A DNA stretch of 33,437 nucleotides from a virus: positions 1 through 33,437 of the IMG/VR virus record IMGVR_UViG_3300025872_000172; one strand, written 5' to 3'. The notes under the pieces are model-generated. The model searched no databases. It worked only from the letters and a program-made list of their open reading frames with translations, and was not told where the DNA came from. Shown here in pieces: positions 1 to 6,003 of this stretch (position 1 is its first letter; each line of letters opens with the position of its first letter). A program made the position numbers and the translations under genes.

Positions 1-21
1 AGGGCGACACGTGGCCGCCCT
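1..21 (-). terminator. Terminator hairpin (left copy, cut by the window edge)
   Basis: The arms AGGGCG and CGCCCT form a hairpin just past the stop codon of the gene at 28-498. The T-run that should follow lies beyond the window edge, but it is present in the right-hand copy at 33229-33256. It would end the early operon. Confidence 0.6.
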
Positions 22-202
22 ATTTTGCTAGGCGTGGCGGTGGGCGTAAAGTTCGCCCCAAAGCCGGGCGCAGTGATCGGTCACGTTGACGGTATAGTGT
101 TGCAGCCACTCGCGGGTGATAAACACCTGCGCGGCGAGGCCGGTGCGGTTGGTCTTGGATGGCAGCGCCTCGGCCAGCACGTCCCGGATGCGGGGCAGGT
201 AG
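1..202. repeat. Left copy of the 202-bp terminal repeat
   Basis: Positions 1-202 align without gaps to 33236-33437 (constant offset 33235). The first 21 bp, a hairpin, are identical. Positions 22-94 carry 19 mismatches by hand count. Positions 95-202 are identical over 108 bp. This is the pattern of a circular or terminally redundant genome whose two ends come from slightly different variants. A true tandem gene duplication is the alternative. Confidence 0.85.
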
Positions 203-498
203 ATGTAGCCGGCGTCGGGCTCCACGATCGCCAGGCGGCTGAAGTGCGGCAGGCCCTCGGTGAGCAGGTACCGGTTGAGGTGATAGCCGCCGTGGTTGAG
301 GTGCACCGGGGCGTTGGCATCGCGCTCCACCAGGATCGCGTTTTCGTTGTAGCTGACACGCCCGAGCTTGCTGCGGTAGCGGTGGCCGGCGGGTGTGATA
401 AAAACGTCGTAGCCCATGTAAGGCTGGCCGGTGGGTGTGGGCACGGCATCGGTAAAAATGACCGCGCCGTCGGGGTCAGTGGCTCGCGGTATTTTCAT
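28..498 (-). CDS. Hypothetical protein, last gene of the early operon
   Basis: Encodes 156 aa from an ATG at 498, overlapping the end of the upstream gene by 23 bp. I do not recognise the family. The protein is soluble-looking, with no signal peptide or membrane segment, and is rich in aromatic residues and His (HLNHGGYHLNRYLL near residue 68). A terminator hairpin follows the stop. A second copy of its 3' end occurs at 33263-33437, with the same first 38 residues of overlap but a different last 20 (TEHLARLWAEVYAHRKP against TDHCARLWGELYAHRHA). The sharp change from identity to about 74% identity inside this gene suggests recombination or two phage variants. Confidence 0.75.
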   Translation of the reverse strand: MKIPRATDPDGAVIFTDAVPTPTGQPYMGYDVFITPAGHRYRSKLGRVSYNENAILVERDANAPVHLNHGGYHLNRYLLTEGLPHFSRLAIVEPDAGYIYLPRIRDVLAEALPSKTNRTGLAAQVFITREWLQHYTVNVTDHCARLWGELYAHRHA

Positions 499-757
499 GG
501 GGCGGGCTGATTAGGGTGTCGATGGTGCGCAGCTGCTCACTGATTTCGTCCATGTGGCGGGTCAGCAGCTCGATCATTTCACGGCGGCCTCGGGCGGTGT
601 CCTTGGCGTTGGTGCCTGGGTTGAAGCTCAGCAGCTGGCGCTTTTCGGCCTGCCAGGTGTCGAGCCGGAAGCGGGCCTCGAGGTAGTTGTCGTACAGCTC
701 GTCGCGGGTGAGCAGCAGGCGCTGCTTGCCCTCAAGGGTGAGGTTGGTGGTGCTCAT
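476..757 (-). CDS. Hypothetical 93-aa early protein, helical
   Basis: ATG at 757 lies just inside the end of the upstream gene (stop at 754), giving an ATGA-type junction typical of translational coupling. The protein is charged and probably all-helical, with two heptad-like stretches (about residues 10-45 and 58-85). No membrane segment or known motif is visible. It ends 23 bp inside the next gene. Function unknown. The dense overlap with both neighbours supports it as a real member of the early operon. Confidence 0.7.
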   Translation of the reverse strand: MSTTNLTLEGKQRLLLTRDELYDNYLEARFRLDTWQAEKRQLLSFNPGTNAKDTARGRREMIELLTRHMDEISEQLRTIDTLISPPHENTASH

Positions 758-1227
758 GCCTTGGGTGGTAAAATGGTGTAGCCCTTGCTGTTTAGGTAAA
801 CTATGCAGCTGTTGATTAGGGCCTGCTCCGAATTGTTGGCCATTTGATTGTTGGCGATTTGATCCATGAGGCTGAGCTGCACCACGGCGGGGCGGTTGGT
901 TTCGGGCTTGGCCTTGGGCTTGGCCTTGTAGCCGGCGAACTGCTGGGCGCGGTGCTTGAAGTAGCGGTCGAGCAGCGGCTTGGTCTTAAAGCTCCGGCTG
1001 GCACCGCGATCGGTCAGCCGGTACATGGTCTTGCGCCCGTCCTTTTGGGTGGTCACCAGCCCGCCCATGACCAAGATTTCGGTGATGGCGGCGGTAGCTT
1101 TGTGCGCTTTGTGGTTTTTGGCCAGCTCGGTGCCGCTGCGCGGTGCTTTGGCCAGCAGGCGCAGGGCGCTCTCGATGGCGGCGGTGTACTTTTTGCGTGT
1201 TGCGTCGTTTTGTTTTTTGCTTTTCAT
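754..1227 (-). CDS. Winged-helix-like DNA-binding protein
   Basis: Encodes 157 aa. The N-terminus is very basic (MKSKKQNDATRKK). Residues about 15-85 read like a winged-helix domain: helices (ESALRLLAKAP, GTELAKNH, ATAAITEILVMGGLV) followed by a wing (TTQKDGRKTMYRLTDRG). A basic linker (YKAKPKAKPE) leads to a C-terminal tail with a short LSLMDQI segment. This layout suits a transcriptional or replication accessory protein acting on phage or host DNA. The winged-helix call rests on the pattern only; the target is unknown. Its start overlaps the upstream stop by 4 bp. Confidence 0.7.
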   Translation of the reverse strand: MKSKKQNDATRKKYTAAIESALRLLAKAPRSGTELAKNHKAHKATAAITEILVMGGLVTTQKDGRKTMYRLTDRGASRSFKTKPLLDRYFKHRAQQFAGYKAKPKAKPETNRPAVVQLSLMDQIANNQMANNSEQALINSCIVYLNSKGYTILPPKA

Positions 1228-1466
1228 GGTTTTGGGGGTGTGTTAATTGTTTGTGGGTTTTGTAGGAGCTTTTCAATGGTCGGCCAGCTGCGCTCGATGG
1301 CTTGCCGGAGCTCGCCGTAGGCCTTGTCCCAGTCGGCGAGGGTCACCGGGTCCACCGCGCTGCGGCGGGTTTCAATTTGGCGCAAGGTGAGCAGGTCGGC
1401 GGCGGCGCTTATGATCTCAAGGAGGTCGATGACCTGCTCGGGGTATAGGGTTTTGGGCGTGCTCAT
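1224..1466 (-). CDS. Hypothetical 80-aa early protein
   Basis: I chose the ATG at 1466 (MSTPKTLYPEQ) because the extension of the frame upstream is low-complexity Pro/Arg shadow sequence. Residues 10-65 look helical (QVIDLLEIISAAADLL, AYGELRQAIERSWPTIEKLLQ). No membrane segment or recognised motif. The stop overlaps the ATG of the downstream winged-helix gene (ATGA), so the two are probably co-translated. Function unknown. Confidence 0.65.
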   Translation of the reverse strand: MSTPKTLYPEQVIDLLEIISAAADLLTLRQIETRRSAVDPVTLADWDKAYGELRQAIERSWPTIEKLLQNPQTINTPPKP

Positions 1467-1476
1467 GTGCCGGGCG

Positions 1477-1671
1477 TCACTTGTCGCGCAGTGTTTTCGG
1501 GCCTCCTGGCTTGATCCGGGGCCGCTTGGGCGCGGTTTTTGGCTTGGGTGGGTCAGTGTAGCCCTCGCCGGGCTTTTGTGCGTCCTGGGCCTTGCAAATA
1601 GCCCAGGCTTGGCTTTCGGTGTAGCCCTTGTCGATGAGTGCCTGCACGCAGGCGTCAAGCTGTTGTGGCAT
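1477..1671 (-). CDS. Small protein with a CxxAL...AWAIC motif
   Basis: Encodes 64 aa. The N-terminal half (MPQQLDACVQALIDKGYTES, then QAWAICKAQ) matches a short helical motif often seen at the start of small or structural phage proteins, where a Cys near the start is followed about 20 residues later by a second Cys in an A-x-A-I-C context. The C-terminal half is a basic Pro/Lys-rich tail (PPKPKTAPKRPRIKPGG), which could bind nucleic acid. The ATG at 1671 overlaps the upstream gene by 17 bp. Role unknown. Confidence 0.65.
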   Translation of the reverse strand: MPQQLDACVQALIDKGYTESQAWAICKAQDAQKPGEGYTDPPKPKTAPKRPRIKPGGPKTLRDK

Positions 1672-1939
1672 GGTGGTGTGGGTTGGAGGTGATGAGGTCG
1701 GTGATGGTTTGCGGGGTGTAGGTGCTGGCGCCGTTGATGAGGTCGTCGAGCAGGTTGATGTTTACCAGCAACACCTGGGCGAGCTGTTGGCGCGTGTCGC
1801 CTCGCATCCGGCGCGGGTCGGCCAGCATCCGGTTGAGGGTCGGGCGGGTGATGTCAAGCGCCTGCGCCACGGCTAGCTTGGTGAGGCCTCGGGCACGTAT
1901 GAGGCGCTCGAGAGTGTAGGTCATTTGTTGGGGTTTCAT
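1655..1939 (-). CDS. Small helix-turn-helix (XRE-like) regulator
   Basis: Encodes 94 aa from the ATG at 1939. A second ATG at 1924 (MTYTLERLI) is equally possible. Residues 6-65 fit a lambda-repressor/XRE-type fold: LERLIRARGLTKLAVAQALD, then ITRPTLNRMLADPRRMRGDTRQQLAQVLLVNINLL, with the turn at ALDITRPTLNRML. The rest is a short Thr/Asn/His tail. It overlaps the stop of the upstream gene (ATGA). It is one of the few candidates in the genome to bind the palindromes at the two early promoters. That role is inference. Confidence 0.72.
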   Translation of the reverse strand: MKPQQMTYTLERLIRARGLTKLAVAQALDITRPTLNRMLADPRRMRGDTRQQLAQVLLVNINLLDDLINGASTYTPQTITDLITSNPHHHATTA

Positions 1940-2535
1940 GTGGTTGGGGGGGTGTTGAGGTTTTGGTTGATGAGGTCACCGGCAGCCCAGGCGTCGCCCT
2001 CCTGCCGGTTGCGGCGGTGCTTTTCGCCTTGGGTGGCCACCAGGTGCTGGTTTTCGCGATGCTGCACGATGCCCTCGGTGCGCTCCTCGAAGTAGGCGTT
2101 AAGCCACTCCAGCAGCGTGTCGTATCCGAAGCCGCCGTAAAGCTTGCCGAAGGCCTGGCGCTTGAAGGCCAGCTCGAGGAAGGTCTTGAGCTCGCCCAGG
2201 GTCAAGTTGCGCACCTCATGCAGCTCGGCGAAGGCCTTGCCCATGGCGATGCAAGCGCTGGCGGCCACTGATCGGCTGGCGGGCAGCATCGACACATAGG
2301 TGGCGATGGCCTCGGTGACGGTCAAGGTCAGCAGTTCCTTGGCGCTATGTGTGCACTCGGTGCCTGGGTTTTGCCGGTACAGCTCGCCGATGCACGGGTC
2401 GCCGGTGGTGATTGCCACCACGGCAGCGCTGGTGGCGGTGCGGTAGCTAGGCGTTGCCAGCCATGCTTTGTCGAATTGCTGCGGCGAGCTCAGCGGCTGA
2501 GCCGGTGCCGGTTGGGGTATGTTTTGGTTTTCCAT
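1936..2535 (-). CDS. DUF6633-like early protein
   Basis: Encodes 199 aa from the ATG at 2535. A TTG lies 21 bp upstream, but ATG is favoured. The N-terminal 30 residues are a flexible Gln/Pro segment starting MENQN. The block about 90-165 (CIAMGKAFAELHEVRNLTLG, then ELKTFLELAFKR, GKLYGGFGYDTLLEWLNAYF) resembles a family of uncharacterised proteins of Bacteroidota phages and prophages that I know as DUF6633; that identification is from memory. It lies directly after the replication initiator-like gene and overlaps its end by 89 bp, so a replication-linked role is plausible but unproven. Confidence 0.6.
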   Translation of the reverse strand: MENQNIPQPAPAQPLSSPQQFDKAWLATPSYRTATSAAVVAITTGDPCIGELYRQNPGTECTHSAKELLTLTVTEAIATYVSMLPASRSVAASACIAMGKAFAELHEVRNLTLGELKTFLELAFKRQAFGKLYGGFGYDTLLEWLNAYFEERTEGIVQHRENQHLVATQGEKHRRNRQEGDAWAAGDLINQNLNTPPTT

Positions 2536-3322
2536 AGTTGGTTCTAAGGGTTTCAATCATGTTGGGCAGTTGGCTGTTGATTTGCCGGAGCTGCACCTGC
2601 CCGCGCTGCCAGTCGGTGAGCAGGTGCCAGTTGTCAAGCATGAAGCTCCAAAGCTCGAGCGCGGTCTTGTTTCCTGCCTTGACCGTGTCCACCTGCTCGA
2701 AGTAGGCCACGATGGCCTTGAGGGCGGCACCGTCGGCCTCGGTGATGCGGGCGGGCAGGCTGCGATCGGCCAGGAAGGTGGTGTAGGCTTTCATGAAGTC
2801 CTGGTAGGGGCCTGCCGGTTTTTTTTTCGGCGCGGCCTCTTTGTCCTTATCCTTATCCTTATCCTTATCCTTATCCTTATCCTTAGCCCCTAGCTTGGGG
2901 CTAGCTAGGTCCTTGCTAGGTCCTTGGTAGGGGCTAGCTAGGTCCTTGCTAGGGGCTTGGTTGGTCCTTATTTTTTCCGGCTCATTTTCAACAAGTTGGT
3001 ATTTTTCCATGTTTTCCAGCACCGCCCGGTGCACCCGGTTGGCCGGGTTGAGCTCGCCGTACTGAAAAGAAACGAAGTCCGGCAGCCACCACTTGGTCCC
3101 GCCGTCGAAGGGCACCGCGAAGCCCTCAAGCTGGGCCAGCAGCTCGTCCTCGCCAGGCAAGTCCATGCCGATGCGCAGGGCGGCCACGTCAAGCTCCACG
3201 CGCCAGGTGCCGGTGTGGTCGGCCTCACAAATTAAATACACGTAGAACAGCTTGAGGTGCGCCGGCAGCCGCTTCATGCGGGCGGTTTTGAACAGGTTGG
3301 TGTCAATAAAGCGCTTGGCCAT
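2447..3322 (-). CDS. Replication initiator-like protein (lambda O/DnaD-type layout)
   Basis: Encodes 291 aa. Residues 1-115 look like the winged-helix N-terminal domain common in phage replication proteins (MAKRFIDTNLFKTARMKRLP, AHLKLFYVYLICEADHTGTW, RIGMDLPGEDELLAQLEGF). Residues 116-170 are a disordered linker containing a duplicated (P/S)KDLASP unit and a Lys-Asp dipeptide run (about 147-161). Residues 172-285 form a helical C-terminal domain (PYQDFMKAYTTFLADR, WSFMLDNWHLLTDWQRG), possibly the helicase-contact region. In lambda O the origin iterons also lie in the DNA coding for the linker, and repeats are found at that place here. It follows a recombination gene in the operon, consistent with a replication module. 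Confidence 0.7.
   Translation of the reverse strand: MAKRFIDTNLFKTARMKRLPAHLKLFYVYLICEADHTGTWRVELDVAALRIGMDLPGEDELLAQLEGFAVPFDGGTKWWLPDFVSFQYGELNPANRVHRAVLENMEKYQLVENEPEKIRTNQAPSKDLASPYQGPSKDLASPKLGAKDKDKDKDKDKDKDKEAAPKKKPAGPYQDFMKAYTTFLADRSLPARITEADGAALKAIVAYFEQVDTVKAGNKTALELWSFMLDNWHLLTDWQRGQVQLRQINSQLPNMIETLRTNYGKPKHTPTGTGSAAELAAAIRQSMAGNA
2845..2958. repeat. Iteron-like repeat block, candidate replication origin
   Basis: Inside the initiator-like gene there are six perfect tandem CCTTAT hexamers (2845-2880) and a CCTTAG variant (2881-2886). A 7-bp inverted repeat follows (TAGCCCC 2884-2890 with GGGGCTA 2897-2903). Next come two exact 24-bp direct repeats 33 bp apart (2897-2920 and 2930-2953), each containing the palindrome CTAGCTAG. 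Half-repeats (CCTTGGTAGG, GCTAGGGGCT) lie between and after them. Direct repeats within a phage initiator gene are the arrangement of the lambda origin. The origin function is inference. Confidence 0.5.
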
Positions 3323-3325
3323 GGC

Positions 3326-3823
3326 TCAGCCCTTTGGGTAGATTACGGCGTAGGAGCTTGTCGATGTGCGGCGCGGCGGGTGCAGGGTTACGATCTCACC
3401 GGTGGCGTCGTCCACTACGGTGGTGGGCGCTTTGATGGCCTTGAGCAGCTCCTGCCGCTCCTTGATGCGCTCGTTGATCTCGTACTGCTGCACCAGCAGG
3501 GCGTCGAGCTCCGGGTCTTGGCAGGCTGAGTAGTCGTAGCGCACGCCGGTTTCGCGTGGTGCCAGCTCGATGGCGCCCACATGGATGCGCTCACCTTTGG
3601 CATACTTACCCAGCTCGATGAGCACCAGCTCGTCGATGTCGTCGATGGCGGCCTTGAGTACCTTGGCCATGGTGTCAAGCGCCACGGCGGCCTCCTTGGC
3701 GTCGATGTCGCCACGGTGCACCGCCTGGGTCAGCTCGGTGGCAGCGGTTTGAATGTCGGCCTTGCTGGCCAGGGTGGGCACCCACTTGAGCAGGGCGCCG
3801 GTGCTTTGGTTTTGGTTTTCCAT
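3326..3823 (-). CDS. Hypothetical 165-aa early protein
   Basis: The start is the ATG at 3823 (MENQNQSTGALL); the upstream extension is Arg-rich shadow sequence. Residues 20-85 are helical (ADIQTAATELTQAVHRGD, EAAVALDTMAKVLKAAIDDI). The middle has YSACQDPELDALLVQQYEIN and a helix (ERIKERQELLKAI). The C-terminus (TVVDDATGEIVTLHPPRRTS, then TSSYAVIYPKG) is beta-like. It ends 3 bp before the initiator-like gene. Its N-terminus repeats the MENQN start of the gene at 2535. Proteins of this outline accompany annealing and replication genes in Bacteroidota phages, but I cannot assign a function. Confidence 0.7.
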   Translation of the reverse strand: MENQNQSTGALLKWVPTLASKADIQTAATELTQAVHRGDIDAKEAAVALDTMAKVLKAAIDDIDELVLIELGKYAKGERIHVGAIELAPRETGVRYDYSACQDPELDALLVQQYEINERIKERQELLKAIKAPTTVVDDATGEIVTLHPPRRTSTSSYAVIYPKG

Positions 3824-3825
3824 TG

Positions 3826-4104
3826 TTATGCGTGTAGGTTGGTTTCGATGTACTTGATGACCTCGGCGTCGATTTCGGCGCGGTAGGGTGCCAGGTCGGC
3901 GGTGCAAATATAATTTCCTGCAAGGTTTTGGGCGCTCTCAATTACATAGCACCAGCTCAGCACGGTGTCGCACGTCGGCATGCCGGTCGGTGGTGCCCAG
4001 TCAGCTGAGCGGGTCACGTCCCAGGTGAGGTTGGCCTGCACCCACACCGCGCCGGTGGCGGTGTGGATGACCAGGCTGATGGCTTCAGAAGGGCGCTGTT
4101 TCAT
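3826..4104 (-). CDS. Hypothetical 92-aa early protein
   Basis: The ATG at 4104 sits 20 bp inside the end of the ERF-like gene, and the stop is 2 bp before the next start. It carries three Cys (CDTVLSWCYVIE, ICTADL) and several Trp. There is no signal peptide, membrane segment or motif I know. Function unknown; its tight packing in the operon supports it as a gene. Confidence 0.62.
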   Translation of the reverse strand: MKQRPSEAISLVIHTATGAVWVQANLTWDVTRSADWAPPTGMPTCDTVLSWCYVIESAQNLAGNYICTADLAPYRAEIDAEVIKYIETNLHA

Positions 4105-4840
4105 GGTCGGCGGCTTGGCGGTTTTGTTGGTCGATGATGTCCATGTGAGCAGCGTCGGCGCGGTCTTGGCGCTCGTTGAGGGTCACCAGGTCGGTCTTGT
4201 TGACCCGGTACTTGCGCAGGATGTCGGCGACCTTGCCACCGGCGTCGATGTACTCCAGCGCCTTGGCGCCCTCCGGTGTGGTGCCGCCGTTTTTGGCGGT
4301 AAGGTTGAGCCATGGCAGGCCGGCCTTGGTTTCAGCTGCCGGGTTGGGGCGCACCGGTGCCGGTGTGGTGGCGGCTGGTTGGTAGGTCATGTGATCGGCA
4401 CCGCTGGCGTCGCTGTCCTCGTCGCTTGGCAGGGCCAGGATAGCAGCGGCAGCGTAGCGGCGCAGGTAGCTGAGGCCGCCGCCCATTTTCATGAGGTTAT
4501 TGACTTGGCCGCCCTCCCATGCCACGTAGTGCAGCTTGGAGGCGATAAATTGACCGGAGCGGTGCACGATGCGGGTGACCACGCTGTCGCCTGCCAGGTG
4601 CTGCTCCATGAAGCAGCCGCAGGCGGCAAGGGCGGGGCGCACGGCTGTGAGGATGTCGTCAAGCAGCATGTACTTGCGCTTGACCTGGGCGGTGATGCTG
4701 GCGGTGCCGTTTTTGGGCACTGCGATGCCGGAGCCGTGGAACTGCACCAGGGCGGCGTTGATCTCGTTGGTGTCGGCGCTTGTCCAGAAGCTGTCGGTGT
4801 GCCAGGTGATGGCGGGGGTGGGGGTGGGGGTGGTTTCCAT
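4085..4840 (-). CDS. erf: ERF-family single-strand annealing protein
   Basis: Encodes 251 aa. The ERF family binds single-stranded DNA ends and anneals complementary strands, supporting phage recombination and genome circularisation. Diagnostic blocks: TNEINAALVQFHGSG (24-38), a YMLLDDILTAVRPALAACG region (57-75), VVTRIVHRSGQFI (87-99), and the family signature GGGLSYLRRYAAAAILAL (120-137) followed by acidic PSDEDSDASG. The C-terminal 100 residues are a Pro/Ala linker and a helical tail. It stands near the head of the early operon, upstream of the replication genes. The ATG at 4840 follows an A/C-rich leader without a Shine-Dalgarno. Confidence 0.88.
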   Translation of the reverse strand: METTPTPTPAITWHTDSFWTSADTNEINAALVQFHGSGIAVPKNGTASITAQVKRKYMLLDDILTAVRPALAACGCFMEQHLAGDSVVTRIVHRSGQFIASKLHYVAWEGGQVNNLMKMGGGLSYLRRYAAAAILALPSDEDSDASGADHMTYQPAATTPAPVRPNPAAETKAGLPWLNLTAKNGGTTPEGAKALEYIDAGGKVADILRKYRVNKTDLVTLNERQDRADAAHMDIIDQQNRQAADHETAPF

Positions 4841-4867
4841 GTATGTGTTGGGGTTGATAGTGTGCGA

Positions 4868-5059
4868 TTAGTTTTGAACTGCGCCACGGCGGCGCAGCTC
4901 CATGTGGCAGTAGTGTACCTCGTCCATGTAGTAGCCGGCGTTGACGCCGTTGGGCATGGCTTGGATGGCCTCGCGGGCGTCCTTAATAATGTAGCGCAGG
5001 GTTTCGATGTCCATTGAGCGGGTGCGCTTCATGTAGTCGGTGTGGTTCATTGTTTTCAT
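4868..5059 (-). CDS. Small protein, first gene of the main early operon
   Basis: Encodes 63 aa from the ATG at 5059 (MKTMNHTDYMKR); a second ATG at 5050 is possible. The longer open frame upstream is unlikely, because it would run back through the promoter at 5080-5140. Residues 15-55 look helical and acidic/basic mixed (DIETLRYIIKDAREAIQAM, YYMDEVHYCHMELRRRG). The predicted transcription start is about 24 nt upstream. No family recognised. Confidence 0.7.
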   Translation of the reverse strand: MKTMNHTDYMKRTRSMDIETLRYIIKDAREAIQAMPNGVNAGYYMDEVHYCHMELRRRGAVQN

Positions 5060-5079
5060 GGTGCTGGTCTTTTGTGTGG

Positions 5080-5140
5080 TTGACGGGGTCAAAGATATAC
5101 ACAAATGTACACGCGGCAAGTATTTTTTACACCTGCCGCG
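5080..5140 (-). promoter_or_regulatory. Bacteroidota-type early promoter P2 with two inverted repeats
   Basis: On the minus strand TTG (complement of 5117-5119), a 19-bp spacer and TATCTTTG (complement of 5090-5097) match the Bacteroidota sigma consensus (TTG near -33, TAnnTTTG near -7) exactly. One inverted repeat covers the -33 region (5112-5140, perfect 7-bp outer arms CGCGGCA/TGCCGCG). A second (TTGAC-3-GTCAA, 5080-5092) overlaps the -7 end and start point. Both are shared with the promoter at 6724-6781, so the two are probably controlled together. Confidence 0.8.
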
Positions 5141-5170
5141 CTAACTTGCTGATTTTGTAGGCATTTATTT

Positions 5171-5581
5171 TTACTCAGCATGCAGCCACGGGCCGACTGG
5201 TCGCACCTTCAGCGCACCAGGTGACCGCTCCAGCTCGTATAGCCCGTCACCGTCTTGAGCGCAAAGCCACAGCACCGCACCGGCTACATTCAGCGGCTCC
5301 TTGCTGTCGATCTCGACCGCCAAGGTGTCGGCATCGGCAAGGATCGCCTCGATGACCCGCAGGCGTGGCAGCAGCGCCGGAGCCGGTTGCGGGTCGATGC
5401 TCACCTGCACCGCCTCCCTGCGCCAGTCCACCAAAAAGCCCAGCCGCTCTAGCCGGCTCAAGTCCAGCAGCACGTCGGCCACGCTGGCGCTGGTGTCGTG
5501 GGCGATCTCTTGAAGGCGCCGGGGTGTGTCCTTGAGCAGGCGCACGATGCGCCGCAGGCGTTGCAGGTCGGTGATGGCCAT
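5171..5581 (-). CDS. Winged-helix-like regulator between the two early promoters
   Basis: Encodes 136 aa from the ATG at 5581 (MAITDLQRLRRI). An in-frame TTG at 5602 is an alternative start. Residues 1-60 suit a MarR/LexA-like winged helix: LRRIVRLLKDTPRRLQEIAH, SASVADVLLDLSRLERLGFL, then a two-strand wing (VDWRREAVQVSID). The C-terminal half (about 65-136) is a small alpha/beta region (LLPRLRVIEAILADADTLAV, GAVLWLCAQDGDGLYELE). No signal peptide. It sits alone between a terminator and promoter P2, the place where a regulator of the early promoters would be expected. That target is inference. Confidence 0.7.
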   Translation of the reverse strand: MAITDLQRLRRIVRLLKDTPRRLQEIAHDTSASVADVLLDLSRLERLGFLVDWRREAVQVSIDPQPAPALLPRLRVIEAILADADTLAVEIDSKEPLNVAGAVLWLCAQDGDGLYELERSPGALKVRPVGPWLHAE

Positions 5582-5639
5582 GGTGGCACCAAGGTAGGCC
5601 AAAAAGTGCAGCAGCGGCCACCGTTGCAGCTTTGTGCGC

Positions 5640-5678
5640 TTGCAGGTGTGGCGCCCGTTGCCTACCTTTGCCGGTAGG
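5640..5678 (+). promoter_or_regulatory. Possible plus-strand promoter with an operator-like inverted repeat
   Basis: TTG at 5640-5642, a 20-bp spacer and TACCTTTG at 5663-5670 fit the Bacteroidota consensus and point rightward, against all genes here. The -7 box lies inside a perfect inverted repeat (CCTACC 5661-5666, GGTAGG 5673-5678). A terminator follows about 30 bp downstream, so any transcript would be about 60 nt and non-coding. The 5582-5753 gap holds this site, the terminator and no other gene I can support. Confidence 0.4.
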
Positions 5679-5703
5679 TTTTGGATTCCATTGTGTTCAT
5701 TGA

Positions 5704-5740
5704 CGAAAAAGGGCGGCCCATTGGTCGCCCTTTTCGTTTT
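5704..5740. terminator. Bidirectional intrinsic terminator
   Basis: A 9-bp perfect stem (AAAAGGGCG 5707-5715, CGCCCTTTT 5726-5734) with a 10-nt loop. There are T-rich tails in both directions: TTTTCGTTTT on plus, and a T5 run on minus as part of the stem. It ends leftward transcription of the gene at 5754-5966, and would also end any transcript from the plus-strand promoter at 5640-5670. Confidence 0.8.
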
Positions 5741-5753
5741 CAGCCCTGCCGGC

Positions 5754-5966
5754 TCAGCCCTGGCAGGTCATGGCATGCACGTGCATCGCATCGCGTACAC
5801 GATCGCGCACGCAGTACAGCTCGTCCATGGTGAGGCGCGGGCCGATTAGCATGGGGTTGCTGACCTTGATGCAGTCAGCCATGCGCGTGGCGCGGTAGCT
5901 GAGCTCGTACACGTTGCCATAAAGGTGCACGGTGGTCTTTTGGATGGTGCTGGTGTTGGTTTCCAT
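5754..5966 (-). CDS. Hypothetical 70-aa early protein (METNT start)
   Basis: The start is the ATG at 5966. The 22 bp around it (5952-5973) are identical to those around the start of the next gene upstream (6373-6394), which supports this choice over the in-frame codon at 6014. The sequence has a beta-like N-terminal part (TTVHLYGNVYELSYRATRMA) and a helical acidic/basic end (TMDELYCVRDRVRDAMHVHA). A terminator follows. Family unknown. Confidence 0.65.
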   Translation of the reverse strand: METNTSTIQKTTVHLYGNVYELSYRATRMADCIKVSNPMLIGPRLTMDELYCVRDRVRDAMHVHAMTCQG

Positions 5967-6003
5967 GGGTGTGTGGTTGTTGGGTTTTGGGGTTGGTGTT
6001 GGT

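Noticed and set aside
4878-4896. Hairpin at the end of the gene at 4868-5059 as a terminator
   Set aside because: The CTGCGCC/GGCGCAG stem has no following T-run on either strand and lies in the middle of the operon.
3965-5017. Long plus-strand open frames (also 10716-11735 and 19929-20861)
   Set aside because: They lie exactly opposite well-supported minus-strand genes (ERF, fibre, tape measure). Their products are Val/Gly/His/Leu-rich shadow sequence of a GC-rich genome, with no domain.
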